This document shows, piece after piece, positions 34,891-42,709 of a stretch of 64,000 bases of DNA. The DNA lies in contig JBMNHQ010000002.1 in NCBI GenBank assembly GCA_050950465.1, forward strand, positions 124,001 through 188,000. The letters are read 5' to 3'. The stretch comes from CAZRIZ01 sp050950465 (lineage in GTDB: Bacteria > Patescibacteriota > Saccharimonadia > Saccharimonadales > Saccharimonadaceae). Position 1 is the first letter of the stretch. Every line of letters begins with the position of its first letter. The translations under genes were made by a program, and so were the position numbers. The notes under the pieces were generated by a model. It did no database searches, was not told the origin of the DNA, and saw only the letters and a list, made by a program, of their open reading frames with translations.

Positions 34891-35886
34891 TTATCCACCA
34901 CAAGAGCTAATCCTCAGATTTCTATAGTAAGTTGTTTTCTGCTGTAAGACACTATCGTAAGTCGCGCGATACGCCTCGGCCTCCTGCGCTTCTTGGTTTC
35001 GATACGAATTACATAACTCTCTTTGCGATTGATTGTAAACTACATTGCCACCAGTACAGCTCCTAACCTTCTTCAAGGTGTTCGTCCAATCATGCTTAGC
35101 TCTTACCACCTCTGGGTCAGACTCCGCTATCTCCGAAGCTGTCTTTTCACCATACTTTGTTTTATACTCGTCACACTTTGCCTTCGCCACTTGTTCCTGC
35201 TGTTGTCGTTGTGCTTCAGCTGTCGTTACCTGACGATCTCGCTCGGCTTGTTCTTTAGTATATTGTGCATCTCTTTCGGCGCTCTGTGCCCGTCTTTCTT
35301 CAGTCCTTTTTAGGAGTTCCGCCTCCCAATCTTCACTATCTTTCTTTATTTTGGCTAAGTTTTGCGCCAATTCATTATCAATTTTATTTATATTAGCCCG
35401 GTACTCGGCATCATTAGCTTCAGAAGATCTTAAGTTCTCTTTAAGTCTAGCCAACTTATTCTCCAACTCAGCCTTATCGGATGAACTAGAGACAGAAGGG
35501 TATTTATCATAACAAGATATAGTTTGCTCATATCGGCTAACATATTTACTCCAGAACTCACTATCATCTAAAGCAATTTCCGATGTATCAATTGCCATGA
35601 GGCAATCCCGAAACCCTGTTAGCTCTTCGCTACTTTTAGCAGACATGGCTTCACTAGAGAAACCATCGCTTTGTTTATTTTCAAACGAATTATTTTGTAA
35701 GAGCATCCACCCACCAACTAAAAGCCCAACCGCTAGGAAACTCTTAAAAAATATTCCGAAAGGAAACCCATTGCTAAGCACCTTTTTGGTTTGTTTTTTG
35801 CTCGCAGTAGTAGAGTATCCTCGTTGCTCCAAAATACGTCGAACTTCTTCTTCGTTTCTAATTTGAGCTTCAGACTTCTTATCCAT
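34891..35886 (-). CDS. Membrane-anchored coiled-coil protein with cysteine-rich end
   Basis: 331 aa. Cytoplasmic start (NEEEVRRILEQRGYSTT), one membrane helix (about 46-65, FFKSFLAVGLLVGGWML), then a Glu/Gln/Arg-rich coiled coil (about 150-245) and a C-terminal helical hairpin with several Cys (KCDEYKTKYG, VRSCTGG, ELCNSYRN, ISSCGG). Probably extracytoplasmic after the helix. Unrecognised family; the cysteine pattern is shared with the 43- and 97-aa neighbours. Confidence 0.6.
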   Translation of the reverse strand: MDKKSEAQIRNEEEVRRILEQRGYSTTASKKQTKKVLSNGFPFGIFFKSFLAVGLLVGGWMLLQNNSFENKQSDGFSSEAMSAKSSEELTGFRDCLMAIDTSEIALDDSEFWSKYVSRYEQTISCYDKYPSVSSSSDKAELENKLARLKENLRSSEANDAEYRANINKIDNELAQNLAKIKKDSEDWEAELLKRTEERRAQSAERDAQYTKEQAERDRQVTTAEAQRQQQEQVAKAKCDEYKTKYGEKTASEIAESDPEVVRAKHDWTNTLKKVRSCTGGNVVYNQSQRELCNSYRNQEAQEAEAYRATYDSVLQQKTTYYRNLRISSCGG

Positions 35887-35900
35887 TTCTTTCCTATCTA

Positions 35901-36194
35901 TTAGTCCATGTCTTTATTCTTTGTTAAGCCATTGCCAGTTATTATTGCAACTACACTACCAATGACAATATACAAACAAAATTGTTTTCTCGAGTTGTCT
36001 GCACGCTCTACTGCATCAGCTGCGCACTTGAGCCATTCGCTAGTATATTCCCTCCCCAGGTTCTTATACATCCGCTCACACATATTCAAGGCAGCAATCT
36101 CCGCCCTCGCTGGAGCATCTCGCACTAAGAGAATAATTCCTAAAAATACAAAAAAGGCTGATATAGCAAATAATACTTTCTTTATACGAGCCAT
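35901..36194 (-). CDS. Small two-helix membrane protein with paired cysteines
   Basis: 97 aa: helix about 5-25 (VLFAISAFFVFLGIILLV), an outside segment with CERMYKNLG and WLKCAAD, helix about 73-92 (LYIVIGSVVAIITG). GAGGAGAATT precedes ATG. It is the first gene after the structured leader RNA at 36231-36370, so that RNA may control it and the genes downstream. Confidence 0.6.
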   Translation of the reverse strand: MARIKKVLFAISAFFVFLGIILLVRDAPARAEIAALNMCERMYKNLGREYTSEWLKCAADAVERADNSRKQFCLYIVIGSVVAIITGNGLTKNKDMD

Positions 36195-36230
36195 AATTCT
36201 CCTCTTTTAATATTCATCGTATCCCAAACA

Positions 36231-36370
36231 AAATAGGACACCATCACGGTGTCTAATATCGTTTTTCCGCATCTAGGGTTAACTAAATGCTTCGGATGGT
36301 GCCCTAATCACTTAGTCAACCAACGCAAAACATTTGCGAACCAGATGCGGATTTCAAAGATATTAGACAC
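36231..36370 (-). ncRNA. Structured leader or small RNA with mutually exclusive helices
   Basis: Minus-strand RNA predicted to start near 36368. P1 GTGTCTAATATC/GATATTAGACAC (36359-36370 with 36249-36260, 12 bp), P2 CCGCATCT/AGATGCGG (8 bp), P3 GGTTGACTAA/TTAGTTAACC (9 of 10), P4 CGCAAA/TTTGCG. Just downstream GACACC/GGTGTC plus CTATTTTG forms a weak terminator-like hairpin whose 5' arm is the 3' arm of P1, so the two cannot coexist. This is the logic of a riboswitch or attenuator ahead of the 97-aa gene. No known riboswitch class recognised; a DNA origin/oriT role is the alternative. Confidence 0.6.
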
Positions 36371-36374
36371 TTTA

Positions 36375-36380
36375 ATCATA
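36375..36380 (-). promoter_or_regulatory. -10 box of the structured RNA
   Basis: Minus strand TATGAT preceded by TGG (extended -10). Predicted start falls at the first base of helix P1, supporting an RNA rather than DNA role for the structure. Confidence 0.5.
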
Positions 36381-36427
36381 CCATAAGCTAATCAAAAACA
36401 AACATCATCTTTGTTTCACATTGTCCA

Positions 36428-36967
36428 TTAATTGTTTTGTTCAATTGCTTCCGTATAACTTATAGAACCCTCGAGATATTGGATTTTAGCAGAGCCACCA
36501 CCTGGCTTATTCTCTTCTTCAGCTAACTTGCTTATAGCTTCAGAGCATTTATTTAACATTGCAAATAACTTATCGCTCGATATAGTTTTAAAGCTCCTGT
36601 CATCCAGCTCTGCTTTAATCTTCCTGTAAATATCAGAAAAATGTTTTAATCTATAACTCCTAGCCGTCTGATAGGACTTTAGTATTTCATCCATCATCAT
36701 CTTCTTATGAATTTCGATGTCATTAGACAATTTCTTCTCCCAGTTAGTAAGAGTAGTCTTGCTACAGTTGAGAATGTCAGCTATGTCTCTATAGCTAACA
36801 TCCATAGCCCTTAGCTCAATAAACTTCAGTTTCTTCTCATAAGTAGTTAGTCTTCTTGATGTAGCTTTTTTAGCTTGCACGATGTCAAAGAATAGCCGTT
36901 CAGAACAGGTTTGCCCCCTAATTATTGGTTCATCGTCCAAAACTGTACCACTTTTAGTATCATTCAT
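36428..36967 (-). CDS. Helix-turn-helix protein (terminase-small-subunit-like)
   Basis: 179 aa. Residues about 38-75 (TTYEKKLKFIELRAMDVSYRDIADILNCSKTTLTNWEKKL) form a homeodomain-like HTH as in small terminases and element regulators, followed by long helices and an acidic end. GGGGGT precedes ATG. It is the first large gene of the element when read from attR. Regulator or DNA-recognition subunit; no large terminase is present. Confidence 0.6.
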   Translation of the reverse strand: MNDTKSGTVLDDEPIIRGQTCSERLFFDIVQAKKATSRRLTTYEKKLKFIELRAMDVSYRDIADILNCSKTTLTNWEKKLSNDIEIHKKMMMDEILKSYQTARSYRLKHFSDIYRKIKAELDDRSFKTISSDKLFAMLNKCSEAISKLAEEENKPGGGSAKIQYLEGSISYTEAIEQNN

Positions 36968-36968
36968 A

Positions 36969-37034
36969 TTATTTTACCCCCTTAGCATGATGTATTAGTT
37001 CAAGTATGCTTATCTTGTGATTATCAAAAGACAT
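36969..37034 (-). CDS. 21-aa possible leader peptide
   Basis: ATG with GAGG 7 nt upstream opens a 21-codon frame (MSFDNHKISILELIHHAKGVK) whose stop is next to the start of the HTH gene and spans its ribosome binding site. It could couple translation of the HTH gene. Too short to judge by composition. Confidence 0.35.
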   Translation of the reverse strand: MSFDNHKISILELIHHAKGVK

Positions 37035-37196
37035 AATTTACCTCTAGCATCTGTTGCTGCCTCTCTGCTATGGTAACTTTTGGTAACTCAAACAAAGACT
37101 GGCTGTAATTGCTAAATATCCAGTTTGTTACATTATAGATAGGTTCAAGAAGCGTAACACTTCCTCCACCAGTATTTATTTATAACCACTAAAAAA

Positions 37197-37272
37197 TGGT
37201 GGAGCATGTGAGATTCGAACTCACCACCTCTTCCATGCCATGGAAGCGCTCTACCAAATGAGCTAATGCCCC
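37197..37272 (-). tRNA. tRNA-Ala (GGC), prophage-restored
   Basis: 76 nt with CCA encoded; acceptor GGGGCAT/ATGCTCC, anticodon stem CTTCC/GGAAG with loop ATGGCAT (GGC), T-arm GTGAG-TTCGAAT-CTCAC. Canonical. Bases from the 5' end through the anticodon arm are duplicated at 44079-44125, so this copy is a hybrid: host 3' part plus phage 5' part. Confidence 0.96.
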
Positions 37273-37273
37273 A
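37227..37273. repeat. attL: 47-bp direct repeat in tRNA-Ala
   Basis: Identical over 47 bp to 44079-44125. It covers the tRNA 5' end, D-arm and anticodon arm. The adjacent integrase gene starts the prophage on the right side. Confidence 0.95.
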
Positions 37274-37310
37274 CAAAAAGCAGATTCTATCGTAAAAATA
37301 CTACAACTAC

Positions 37311-37319
37311 ATTATACCA
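37311..37319 (-). promoter_or_regulatory. Phage-borne promoter of the restored tRNA-Ala
   Basis: TATAAT at 37311-37316 preceded by TGG (extended -10) overlaps the integrase stop codon; the start would lie about 30 nt before the tRNA. No good -35 is seen at 17 nt. The original host promoter was displaced 6.9 kb away. Confidence 0.5.
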
Positions 37320-38172
37320 TAACTTTATTATAAATTTGTTGTAATTTTGTATTTTTGTAGTGAGTATAAATTTTAGTAGTCTCAAGACTCTCATGGCCAA
37401 GAAGATCAGAAATATAAATCAAATCAACATCACGATCTAAAAGATGAGTAGCGAAACTATGGCGCAACATATGAGGATAAACCCGGCCAAAACGTGATTT
37501 AGAACTAGCAAACCGAAAAAAGCGCCTAACAGCGTCCGGAGTCATACGGCTACCATAAGAAGTAATAAAAAGAGCCGGATTGTTATCAGAACGACAAGCC
37601 AAATAGCTAAAAATAGATCTCTCAGTATCAGAATTAATATAACAGGTACGAATATTTTTACTTTTACCCAAAACAATAAAACTCCGATCATGAATACTAG
37701 ACCGATCCAAAGAACAAAGCTCAGAAACCCTTAAACCAGAATAAAATAAAAGTTTAACAATAGCTATATTACGTAAACGATTAACTTCTTTATAACCCCT
37801 ACACGATCTAGAAACAACAGCCAAAAACTCCAGAAACTCATCATAAGTCAGGTAATTTATACAACGCTTTTCGCGAATAGGAACAGATATCTCAGAATAA
37901 TCGATAACATCATAACCAAGCCTCTTTAACATGCGCAAAACACAGCGAAGTCTAGTTAAATTACCACCTAAAGTATCAGACGACTGATAAGACAAAAGAT
38001 GATCACGCCAACGATCAACATCTGAAAAAGTAAGATCAGTCATATTTAGATCACCAAAAAACTTAATTAAAATATTACGGGTATTTTTATAATTACCAAC
38101 AGTTTTTAAAGAACGATTACGCGAAATTAATTCACGATAACAGTAAGTATTAAAAGATTTTGATATTTTCAT
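37312..38172 (-). CDS. Tyrosine recombinase (prophage integrase, XerC/D-like)
   Basis: 286 aa. N-terminal SAM-like core-binding domain (1-100), catalytic domain with R148 (YSGLRVSEL), H234-x-x-R237 (HMLRHSFA), H260 (LLGHES) and nucleophile Tyr269 (TTKIYTHY). Site-specific integration at tRNA-Ala is inferred from its place next to attL. It is transcribed towards the tRNA, so its mRNA may also contain the tRNA. Confidence 0.95.
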   Translation of the reverse strand: MKISKSFNTYCYRELISRNRSLKTVGNYKNTRNILIKFFGDLNMTDLTFSDVDRWRDHLLSYQSSDTLGGNLTRLRCVLRMLKRLGYDVIDYSEISVPIREKRCINYLTYDEFLEFLAVVSRSCRGYKEVNRLRNIAIVKLLFYSGLRVSELCSLDRSSIHDRSFIVLGKSKNIRTCYINSDTERSIFSYLACRSDNNPALFITSYGSRMTPDAVRRFFRFASSKSRFGRVYPHMLRHSFATHLLDRDVDLIYISDLLGHESLETTKIYTHYKNTKLQQIYNKVMV

Positions 38173-38203
38173 ACCAGTCTAGTACCTTTCTGGATAAAAA
38201 GAA

Positions 38204-38296
38204 CTACCCCCGCAAAAATACGGGGATAGTCTGCCGTAGCGTCTAAACTAGGCGCTACTAGCATAACATATTTTACCCTTTTAATTTAGACGCTAC
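38204..38296. repeat. Inverted repeats upstream of the integrase
   Basis: Two structures: CTACCCCCG/CGGGGATAG (38204-38230) and a perfect 12-bp pair GTAGCGTCTAAA (38236-38247) / TTTAGACGCTAC (38285-38296). They lie between integrase and the plus-strand 59-aa ORF and may be operators or part of the phage origin region. Confidence 0.6.
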
Positions 38297-38371
38297 AGCT
38301 AAGATAAACTTAACTTAAATTAATTATAACATATTTTACAATTTTTAACAAAATACTATAAAATAAAAAAT

Positions 38372-38551
38372 ATGAAAGAAATTGAAACCCTAAACACAAT
38401 ACTTATAATAAGCTTTATTACAGGCTATTTAATACTAATTTATAAATTAAAAGTATGGCATGAAAAATCAGTATTAAGAAAAGAAATGATAGAATACTAC
38501 AAAAATAAAAACAACAAAGAAAAAGAGCAAAAAAGAATAGCACAAAATTGA
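38372..38551 (+). CDS. 59-aa plus-strand membrane protein of the prophage
   Basis: The only prophage gene on the plus strand. One hydrophobic helix (about 8-25, ILIISFITGYLILIY) then a Lys-rich helical tail. TTTACA-N16-TATAAA lies 8 nt before the ATG and no Shine-Dalgarno is present, so a leaderless transcript is likely. Position between integrase and Rep, opposite strand, is where phage regulators or superinfection-exclusion proteins sit; which one is unknown. Confidence 0.5.
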   Translation: MKEIETLNTILIISFITGYLILIYKLKVWHEKSVLRKEMIEYYKNKNNKEKEQKRIAQN

Positions 38552-38556
38552 CCGGT

Positions 38557-38796
38557 AGCCGGCGTCTCAGGGTGGCAAAAAGCTCATAAAATAAAAAAAT
38601 TAAGACCATCAAGCATAAGACAGATAATGCAGTAATCTAGGCTGATGATTTGCTTATGCTTGATGGACGCGGAGAACACCAGACCTTTTCGCTTAACTAG
38701 ATAAATCTAGAAGTAGCGAAGTTTGGTGTGCCATAGAGTTGCGTTTTATTTTATGAGCTTTTTGCTGTTCCATCTCACCCCTAGACGCCTCCGGCT
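38557..38796. repeat. Nested inverted repeats: candidate phage origin/packaging signal
   Basis: A 21-bp pair, CAAAAAGCTCATAAAATAAA... at 38576-38596 and its perfect complement at 38744-38764, extended outwards by GGCGTCT/AGACGCC and AGCCGG/CCGGCT, encloses a perfect 14-bp hairpin CCATCAAGCATAAG (38606-38619) / CTTATGCTTGATGG (38653-38666). The right arm lies in the 3' end of rep, so the left arm is an inverted partial copy of rep. In filamentous phages such hairpins carry the replication origin and the packaging signal. Confidence 0.65.
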
Positions 38797-39574
38797 CTTT
38801 TTCTTCTATCTCTTCTATTATGTCATCGTAATTAACTATTAAATGTCGATATTTAATGTTAAACTCATCTTTATCAATATATTTAAATTTTACATAATCA
38901 TTAACAAAATCTAATCTCTCAGACTGAAAATCTTGAGATATTAAATTACAATCTTGAACTAAACAATCATAGATCTTATCAGAAACCTTAAGACCACGAG
39001 AACAATAATACAACTTCTCACCTTTAGCGAAATCAGTACAGCTAAAAGATTTAGTAAGATATTTAGTTATATACTTAGAAACCCTTTCTTTAGATTTAAC
39101 AGAAGATAAACTAATATAACCAAAACGATTCTTATAGGCCGGCCAGTCAAGATAACCATGATTATTTAAGACTAGATGATCACGAGTAAGACCCTTAATT
39201 AAGCCATGAAAGTGCCAAGAACCACTTTTATGCTTCTCAGGAATAAGAAGATATTGTAAATCTAAACCGTATTCAGAACGACAATAACGAACAAAACGAG
39301 ACAAAGCAGAAATATAACTCTTAAGATCCTTCGTATCCCTCTTGAAAGGATCAAGCGTAAGAGTAACAAAATAATCGAAATCATTACAATAAGCATATTC
39401 AAAGATTTTAGACCGAGAGCGAGATAAAGATTCATCGAAACGGCCATTTGGCTTATAAGAAACTCTCTCACGAGATTTCTTCTTCAAACGACTAGGAAAA
39501 TAAGAAACTTTATAGAGATTATCATCAAATTTTTTAATAGTGAAATGGAAAATAATTGACGATTTTGGCGTCAT
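38693..39574 (-). CDS. Rolling-circle replication initiator (HUH endonuclease, pII-like)
   Basis: 293 aa. Motif 1 DYFVTLTLDP (about 67-76), motif 2 HUH as SWHFHGLIKG (H121, H123), motif 3 with Tyr168 in KYITKYLTK. It nicks the phage origin and stays linked to the 5' end while the host replicates. AGGGG precedes ATG. The last about 40 codons overlap the right arm of the large inverted repeat. Gene order (after zot) fits inovirus Rep. Confidence 0.88.
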   Translation of the reverse strand: MTPKSSIIFHFTIKKFDDNLYKVSYFPSRLKKKSRERVSYKPNGRFDESLSRSRSKIFEYAYCNDFDYFVTLTLDPFKRDTKDLKSYISALSRFVRYCRSEYGLDLQYLLIPEKHKSGSWHFHGLIKGLTRDHLVLNNHGYLDWPAYKNRFGYISLSSVKSKERVSKYITKYLTKSFSCTDFAKGEKLYYCSRGLKVSDKIYDCLVQDCNLISQDFQSERLDFVNDYVKFKYIDKDEFNIKYRHLIVNYDDIIEEIEEKEPEASRGEMEQQKAHKIKRNSMAHQTSLLLDLSS

Positions 39575-39621
39575 TTCTACCCCTGTTATGGTCGTTAAGT
39601 GTTATTTAGTCAAGTATAGCG

Positions 39622-39654
39622 GTGAGGCAACCGGCTAAGCCGGTTTGGCCTCAC
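39622..39654 (-). terminator. 14-bp hairpin between zot and rep
   Basis: GTGAGGC-AACCGGC (39622-39635) pairs with GCCGGTT-GCCTCAC (39639-39654) with one 2-nt bulge and a TAA loop. No U run follows, so it may be an attenuator, an RNA processing site or a DNA hairpin for packaging rather than a simple terminator. Confidence 0.5.
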
Positions 39655-39668
39655 CACCGCTCCTCATC

Positions 39669-40478
39669 TCATCTCCTTATAAAACCCAACCTCCTTTTCT
39701 CTTTGGCTTCAGGTTTAACCAACTGATCGAACTGAACTTCAGAACTAACAACTTTCTGAAAAGTATCGAAAGAATTACGATCTTCTAAAGAATGGACAAA
39801 GAAACCAGTACCTTTACTAACTCCAATCAAATTACCATTATAATCTTGCTCTAAAGTCATACCGTCATAGCAACGCATGACGGTGAAGCAACCAAAGACC
39901 GTATTGCACATAACAATGTTATCGCATTGCTCACGCAATGGCTTAGCCATACGCATAAACAACTGAGAAGTACCAACTATAAGCTTACGTTGTTTACGCT
40001 GTTGAGATATCTCAGTAAAAATATGAACTGGAATATTTTTACTATCAAGCGAATTAAAGTAGATATGAATTTCATCAATAAGATAAATAACGCCACGAGT
40101 GCCATTATTTATCTTAGTTAAGGCTACGTGTAGATCTTCATTAGTAGAAAAGTGAACATAGTCTTTAACTGGATCGAAACGGCGTACCGAGCCATTCATT
40201 GTTTGGTCTTGGGCATTATAGCACAGCCATTCGGCTGTGCTGATAGCCCTGTAACCAAACAATGAAAGGTTTGAGACGAGGACAGCCTTAGGATAGCGCT
40301 TTTTAATGCTGTTGACGACATGAACAGCGGAGATCGTCTTGCCTGAGCCTTGCCGACCACAATGAACTTGAGTACCATAAGGATCGAAAAAATCAGGATC
40401 ACGCTTATTTTTTAGATCTGAAATAACAGCGTCTAAAGTGAAGCGCCACTCTTTCTTAAGAAAATTAGCATAACTCAT
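39669..40478 (-). CDS. Zot-like assembly ATPase (pI-like)
   Basis: 269 aa, the hallmark filamentous-phage protein that powers virion extrusion through the inner membrane. Walker A GRQGSGKT (41-48), Walker B VIYLIDEIHIYF (D135/E136), followed by the Zot-typical EISQQRKQRKLIVGTSQLF. The membrane helix that normally follows the ATPase domain is not visible; the C-terminus is basic and soluble-looking (KPEAKEKRRLGFIRR). GAGG precedes ATG. Confidence 0.88.
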   Translation of the reverse strand: MSYANFLKKEWRFTLDAVISDLKNKRDPDFFDPYGTQVHCGRQGSGKTISAVHVVNSIKKRYPKAVLVSNLSLFGYRAISTAEWLCYNAQDQTMNGSVRRFDPVKDYVHFSTNEDLHVALTKINNGTRGVIYLIDEIHIYFNSLDSKNIPVHIFTEISQQRKQRKLIVGTSQLFMRMAKPLREQCDNIVMCNTVFGCFTVMRCYDGMTLEQDYNGNLIGVSKGTGFFVHSLEDRNSFDTFQKVVSSEVQFDQLVKPEAKEKRRLGFIRR

Positions 40479-40488
40479 AATAATAACC

Positions 40489-40797
40489 TCATGGCTTTAA
40501 ACCCGAATACCAATTACGAAGAAATCTAATAGCAGTAATAGTCGGTTTTATAGACGGAACAACCACAAAATTTATCACTAATGCAAACATAAGAACACGA
40601 AAAGCAAGAGGAGAAGAGAAATAAATAAAAATATTCTGAATAGTTTTAAAGGTATTAGCAATATAAGCAATATAGCCGGACATATCACCAGATGAAACGA
40701 TCATAGATGGAAAAATCAATCTAAGCGGATACATAACTAGACCAATAACAAACATCATTATGTTAAGAACGATCGTTAAAATAACTGATACTATCAT
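40489..40797 (-). CDS. pVI-like membrane protein
   Basis: 102 aa with three hydrophobic segments (about 2-28, 46-62, 65-84) and a short basic end (RFLRNWYSGLKP). Starts inside the end of the pIII-like gene (4-nt overlap) and precedes zot by 10 nt, exactly where gene VI sits in filamentous phages. Sequence similarity to known pVI not evident. Confidence 0.65.
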   Translation of the reverse strand: MIVSVILTIVLNIMMFVIGLVMYPLRLIFPSMIVSSGDMSGYIAYIANTFKTIQNIFIYFSSPLAFRVLMFALVINFVVVPSIKPTITAIRFLRNWYSGLKP

Positions 40798-42611
40798 TTC
40801 TTGTCACCTCCAAATAAACCTAATACACTTAAGAAAGTAGAGCGAGTCAATAGAATAGCACTGAAATAAATACCAACCGAGATCATAAAAGTTAAAGTAC
40901 CAAAGACTTGAGAACCAACAGCCTGTTCAAAAGCACAAATATTCAAACTAGCAGTAGCACCCATAAAAGTAATATCACCAAATATATTACAAGGCGAAAT
41001 GTAACTATCTAGTTGAGGTAAAAGAATAGAAATTAGCATATCAACAAAAGACTCAACTAAGGTATACATATCTGAGACAATACCAAGAGAACCAAGCATA
41101 AAAGTAGATCCAGTACCTAAACTACTTTTTAAAAACTCAACATCAGGTAAAAAGAGCCATTTAAGAAAATTAACAAATTTATTTAAAGCACCAGTAAGAA
41201 ACTTATTTAAATGACAACTTATGTCCCAAGTATCACAAGCCGTATCATAATCATAAAAATCTTGAGGTGAAAAAGTAGAGAAATCAGACGGATCAACCGG
41301 ATTATCTTCAGGGCTTAAGATATCACAACGGAAATAATACTCACCGGGAGAAATACCACCACCCTTAACTATCGCAACTAAAGATTCAAAAAAACCTTCA
41401 TCAGCAAGCTCTTCAGGCGTATAAGTAACATCTTTTAGACGATTAGAACCAAAACAATACTTATTTTTATCTTTATCAAAAAAGATCCAATAACTAGCAC
41501 TGTCAGGATCAACAGTAATATCAAAAAAGACAGGCTTTAGAACAACACCCTCAGGAGCAGAAGTATTTAAATAAGAACTATCTAAAATAACTCGATAACT
41601 ACCAGTAGGAAGATTCTCCCAAATACCCAAACCATTATAAACCTCAGTACGAGGCATAATCTCACCTGTAGAATTGGTCAAAGTAAATAACTTAACATCA
41701 GGAATAGCAATACCTAAATCTTCGAAATAAGAACTATCAACACTAGCTCTAACATTAGAACCCTCAACAAAAATATTTATACGGGGATAAACATTAGTAT
41801 CAGTACTATAATCAGGCGGAGTAACTTCGGATAAAGGACTGGACGGAACACCCACATCATCAGAATTGGGAAAATTCATAAAATAAACACGTTCATTAGG
41901 CCTAACATTAGTAGAAGTAGAATAAATACGAGAAGTCTGAGCCTCATTAACAGAAGAACCGGTAATAGATTCTATATAAGGGATAGAGTTAACCAAAGTA
42001 GCTCTTGTATTGCCATAATTAATCTTCATAGCAATAGTCAACTTCTTAACAGAAACATTATTACCAGTAACTAAACTTTTGAAATAAATATCAGTAGGAG
42101 ATGGTGGGGTAGGATTAGTAAAAGCAGCGCTATGTAAAATAATATTAGGATCAGTAGTGTAATAAATATGATACTGAGAATAACCATAATCATTAGTTAT
42201 TGGATATGAATAATTAACAGACAAAGGATCAGAATAAGTAACACCCCAAGAACCGCCATTATAAATAGCATTTAAAAACTCTGACCGTCTTATATGCAAA
42301 GTAGACTTCTGATCAGAACTATAATTGAACTCATAAGGAGATTTATCATAATTCAATAATGGATCAGACCAATGATACCTTAAATCAAGATCAGAAACTT
42401 GATCAGTAGAGGAATTTTTAAACCAAAGTACAAAATTATCATTTGGATCTAACAAAGAGCGATCAGGTAAAGCTGCATAAGTAGAAGAACCTCCAATAAG
42501 AACAAAAAATGATGAAACTAAAATAGTTAAAATTATTGTGAAATAGAATTTGCGTAATGACAAACGCAATTTAGTGTGTGTATTTTTATGTAAAGAACGT
42601 AGTTTCATCAT
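40794..42611 (-). CDS. pIII-like adsorption/minor coat protein
   Basis: 605 aa. Signal peptide (1-46; basic start, hydrophobic core FTIILTILVSSFFVLIGG, cleavage likely after TYA), a large beta-rich extracellular region (47-420) with Ser/Thr/Tyr/Asn-rich sequence, a cysteine-containing region (about 425-470) and C-terminal hydrophobic helices (about 485-600) that would anchor it in membrane and virion. Size and position fit pIII, the host-range protein. It could recognise the Saccharibacteria surface or its pili; unproven. Confidence 0.75.
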   Translation of the reverse strand: MMKLRSLHKNTHTKLRLSLRKFYFTIILTILVSSFFVLIGGSSTYAALPDRSLLDPNDNFVLWFKNSSTDQVSDLDLRYHWSDPLLNYDKSPYEFNYSSDQKSTLHIRRSEFLNAIYNGGSWGVTYSDPLSVNYSYPITNDYGYSQYHIYYTTDPNIILHSAAFTNPTPPSPTDIYFKSLVTGNNVSVKKLTIAMKINYGNTRATLVNSIPYIESITGSSVNEAQTSRIYSTSTNVRPNERVYFMNFPNSDDVGVPSSPLSEVTPPDYSTDTNVYPRINIFVEGSNVRASVDSSYFEDLGIAIPDVKLFTLTNSTGEIMPRTEVYNGLGIWENLPTGSYRVILDSSYLNTSAPEGVVLKPVFFDITVDPDSASYWIFFDKDKNKYCFGSNRLKDVTYTPEELADEGFFESLVAIVKGGGISPGEYYFRCDILSPEDNPVDPSDFSTFSPQDFYDYDTACDTWDISCHLNKFLTGALNKFVNFLKWLFLPDVEFLKSSLGTGSTFMLGSLGIVSDMYTLVESFVDMLISILLPQLDSYISPCNIFGDITFMGATASLNICAFEQAVGSQVFGTLTFMISVGIYFSAILLTRSTFLSVLGLFGGDKK

Positions 42612-42709
42612 TTCTTACCCTTATCAAAACGAAACATGGAGGCAATAACAAAGACAATAAAGAAAGTAATCGCAACAGATATTTTCTGAACAAATGTTAT
42701 TTCTTCCAT
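42608..42709 (-). CDS. 33-aa single-helix membrane protein (minor coat candidate)
   Basis: MEEITFVQKISVAITFFIVF then VIASMFRFDKGKK: acidic start, one helix, basic end, the charge layout of filamentous-phage coat proteins. The stop overlaps the pIII-like start (ATGA-type), and the start overlaps the end of the 41-aa ORF. Confidence 0.6.
   Translation of the reverse strand: MEEITFVQKISVAITFFIVFVIASMFRFDKGKK

Larger units (their letters stand above)
31074..37188. mobile_element. Serine-recombinase integrative element at tRNA-Leu
   Basis: About 6.1 kb, all genes on the minus strand reading towards the recombinase. A 13-bp direct repeat TTATTTATAACCA occurs at 31074-31086 (just after tRNA-Leu) and 37176-37188; next to the right copy lie GGTTCAAG and CTTCNNCCACCAG, echoing the tRNA-Leu 3' end. 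These would be attL and attR. Cargo: HTH protein, structured leader RNA, four membrane/cysteine proteins, a Walker-less FtsK-like protein and a MerR-like protein. No relaxase or capsid gene is recognisable, so it may be a satellite or mobilisable island. The left boundary is well supported, the right one less so. Confidence 0.6.

Noticed and set aside
36428..36967. Calling the 31-37 kb element a tailed prophage because of a terminase-small-like HTH
   Set aside because: No large terminase, portal, capsid or tail gene is present; the HTH alone is not diagnostic.
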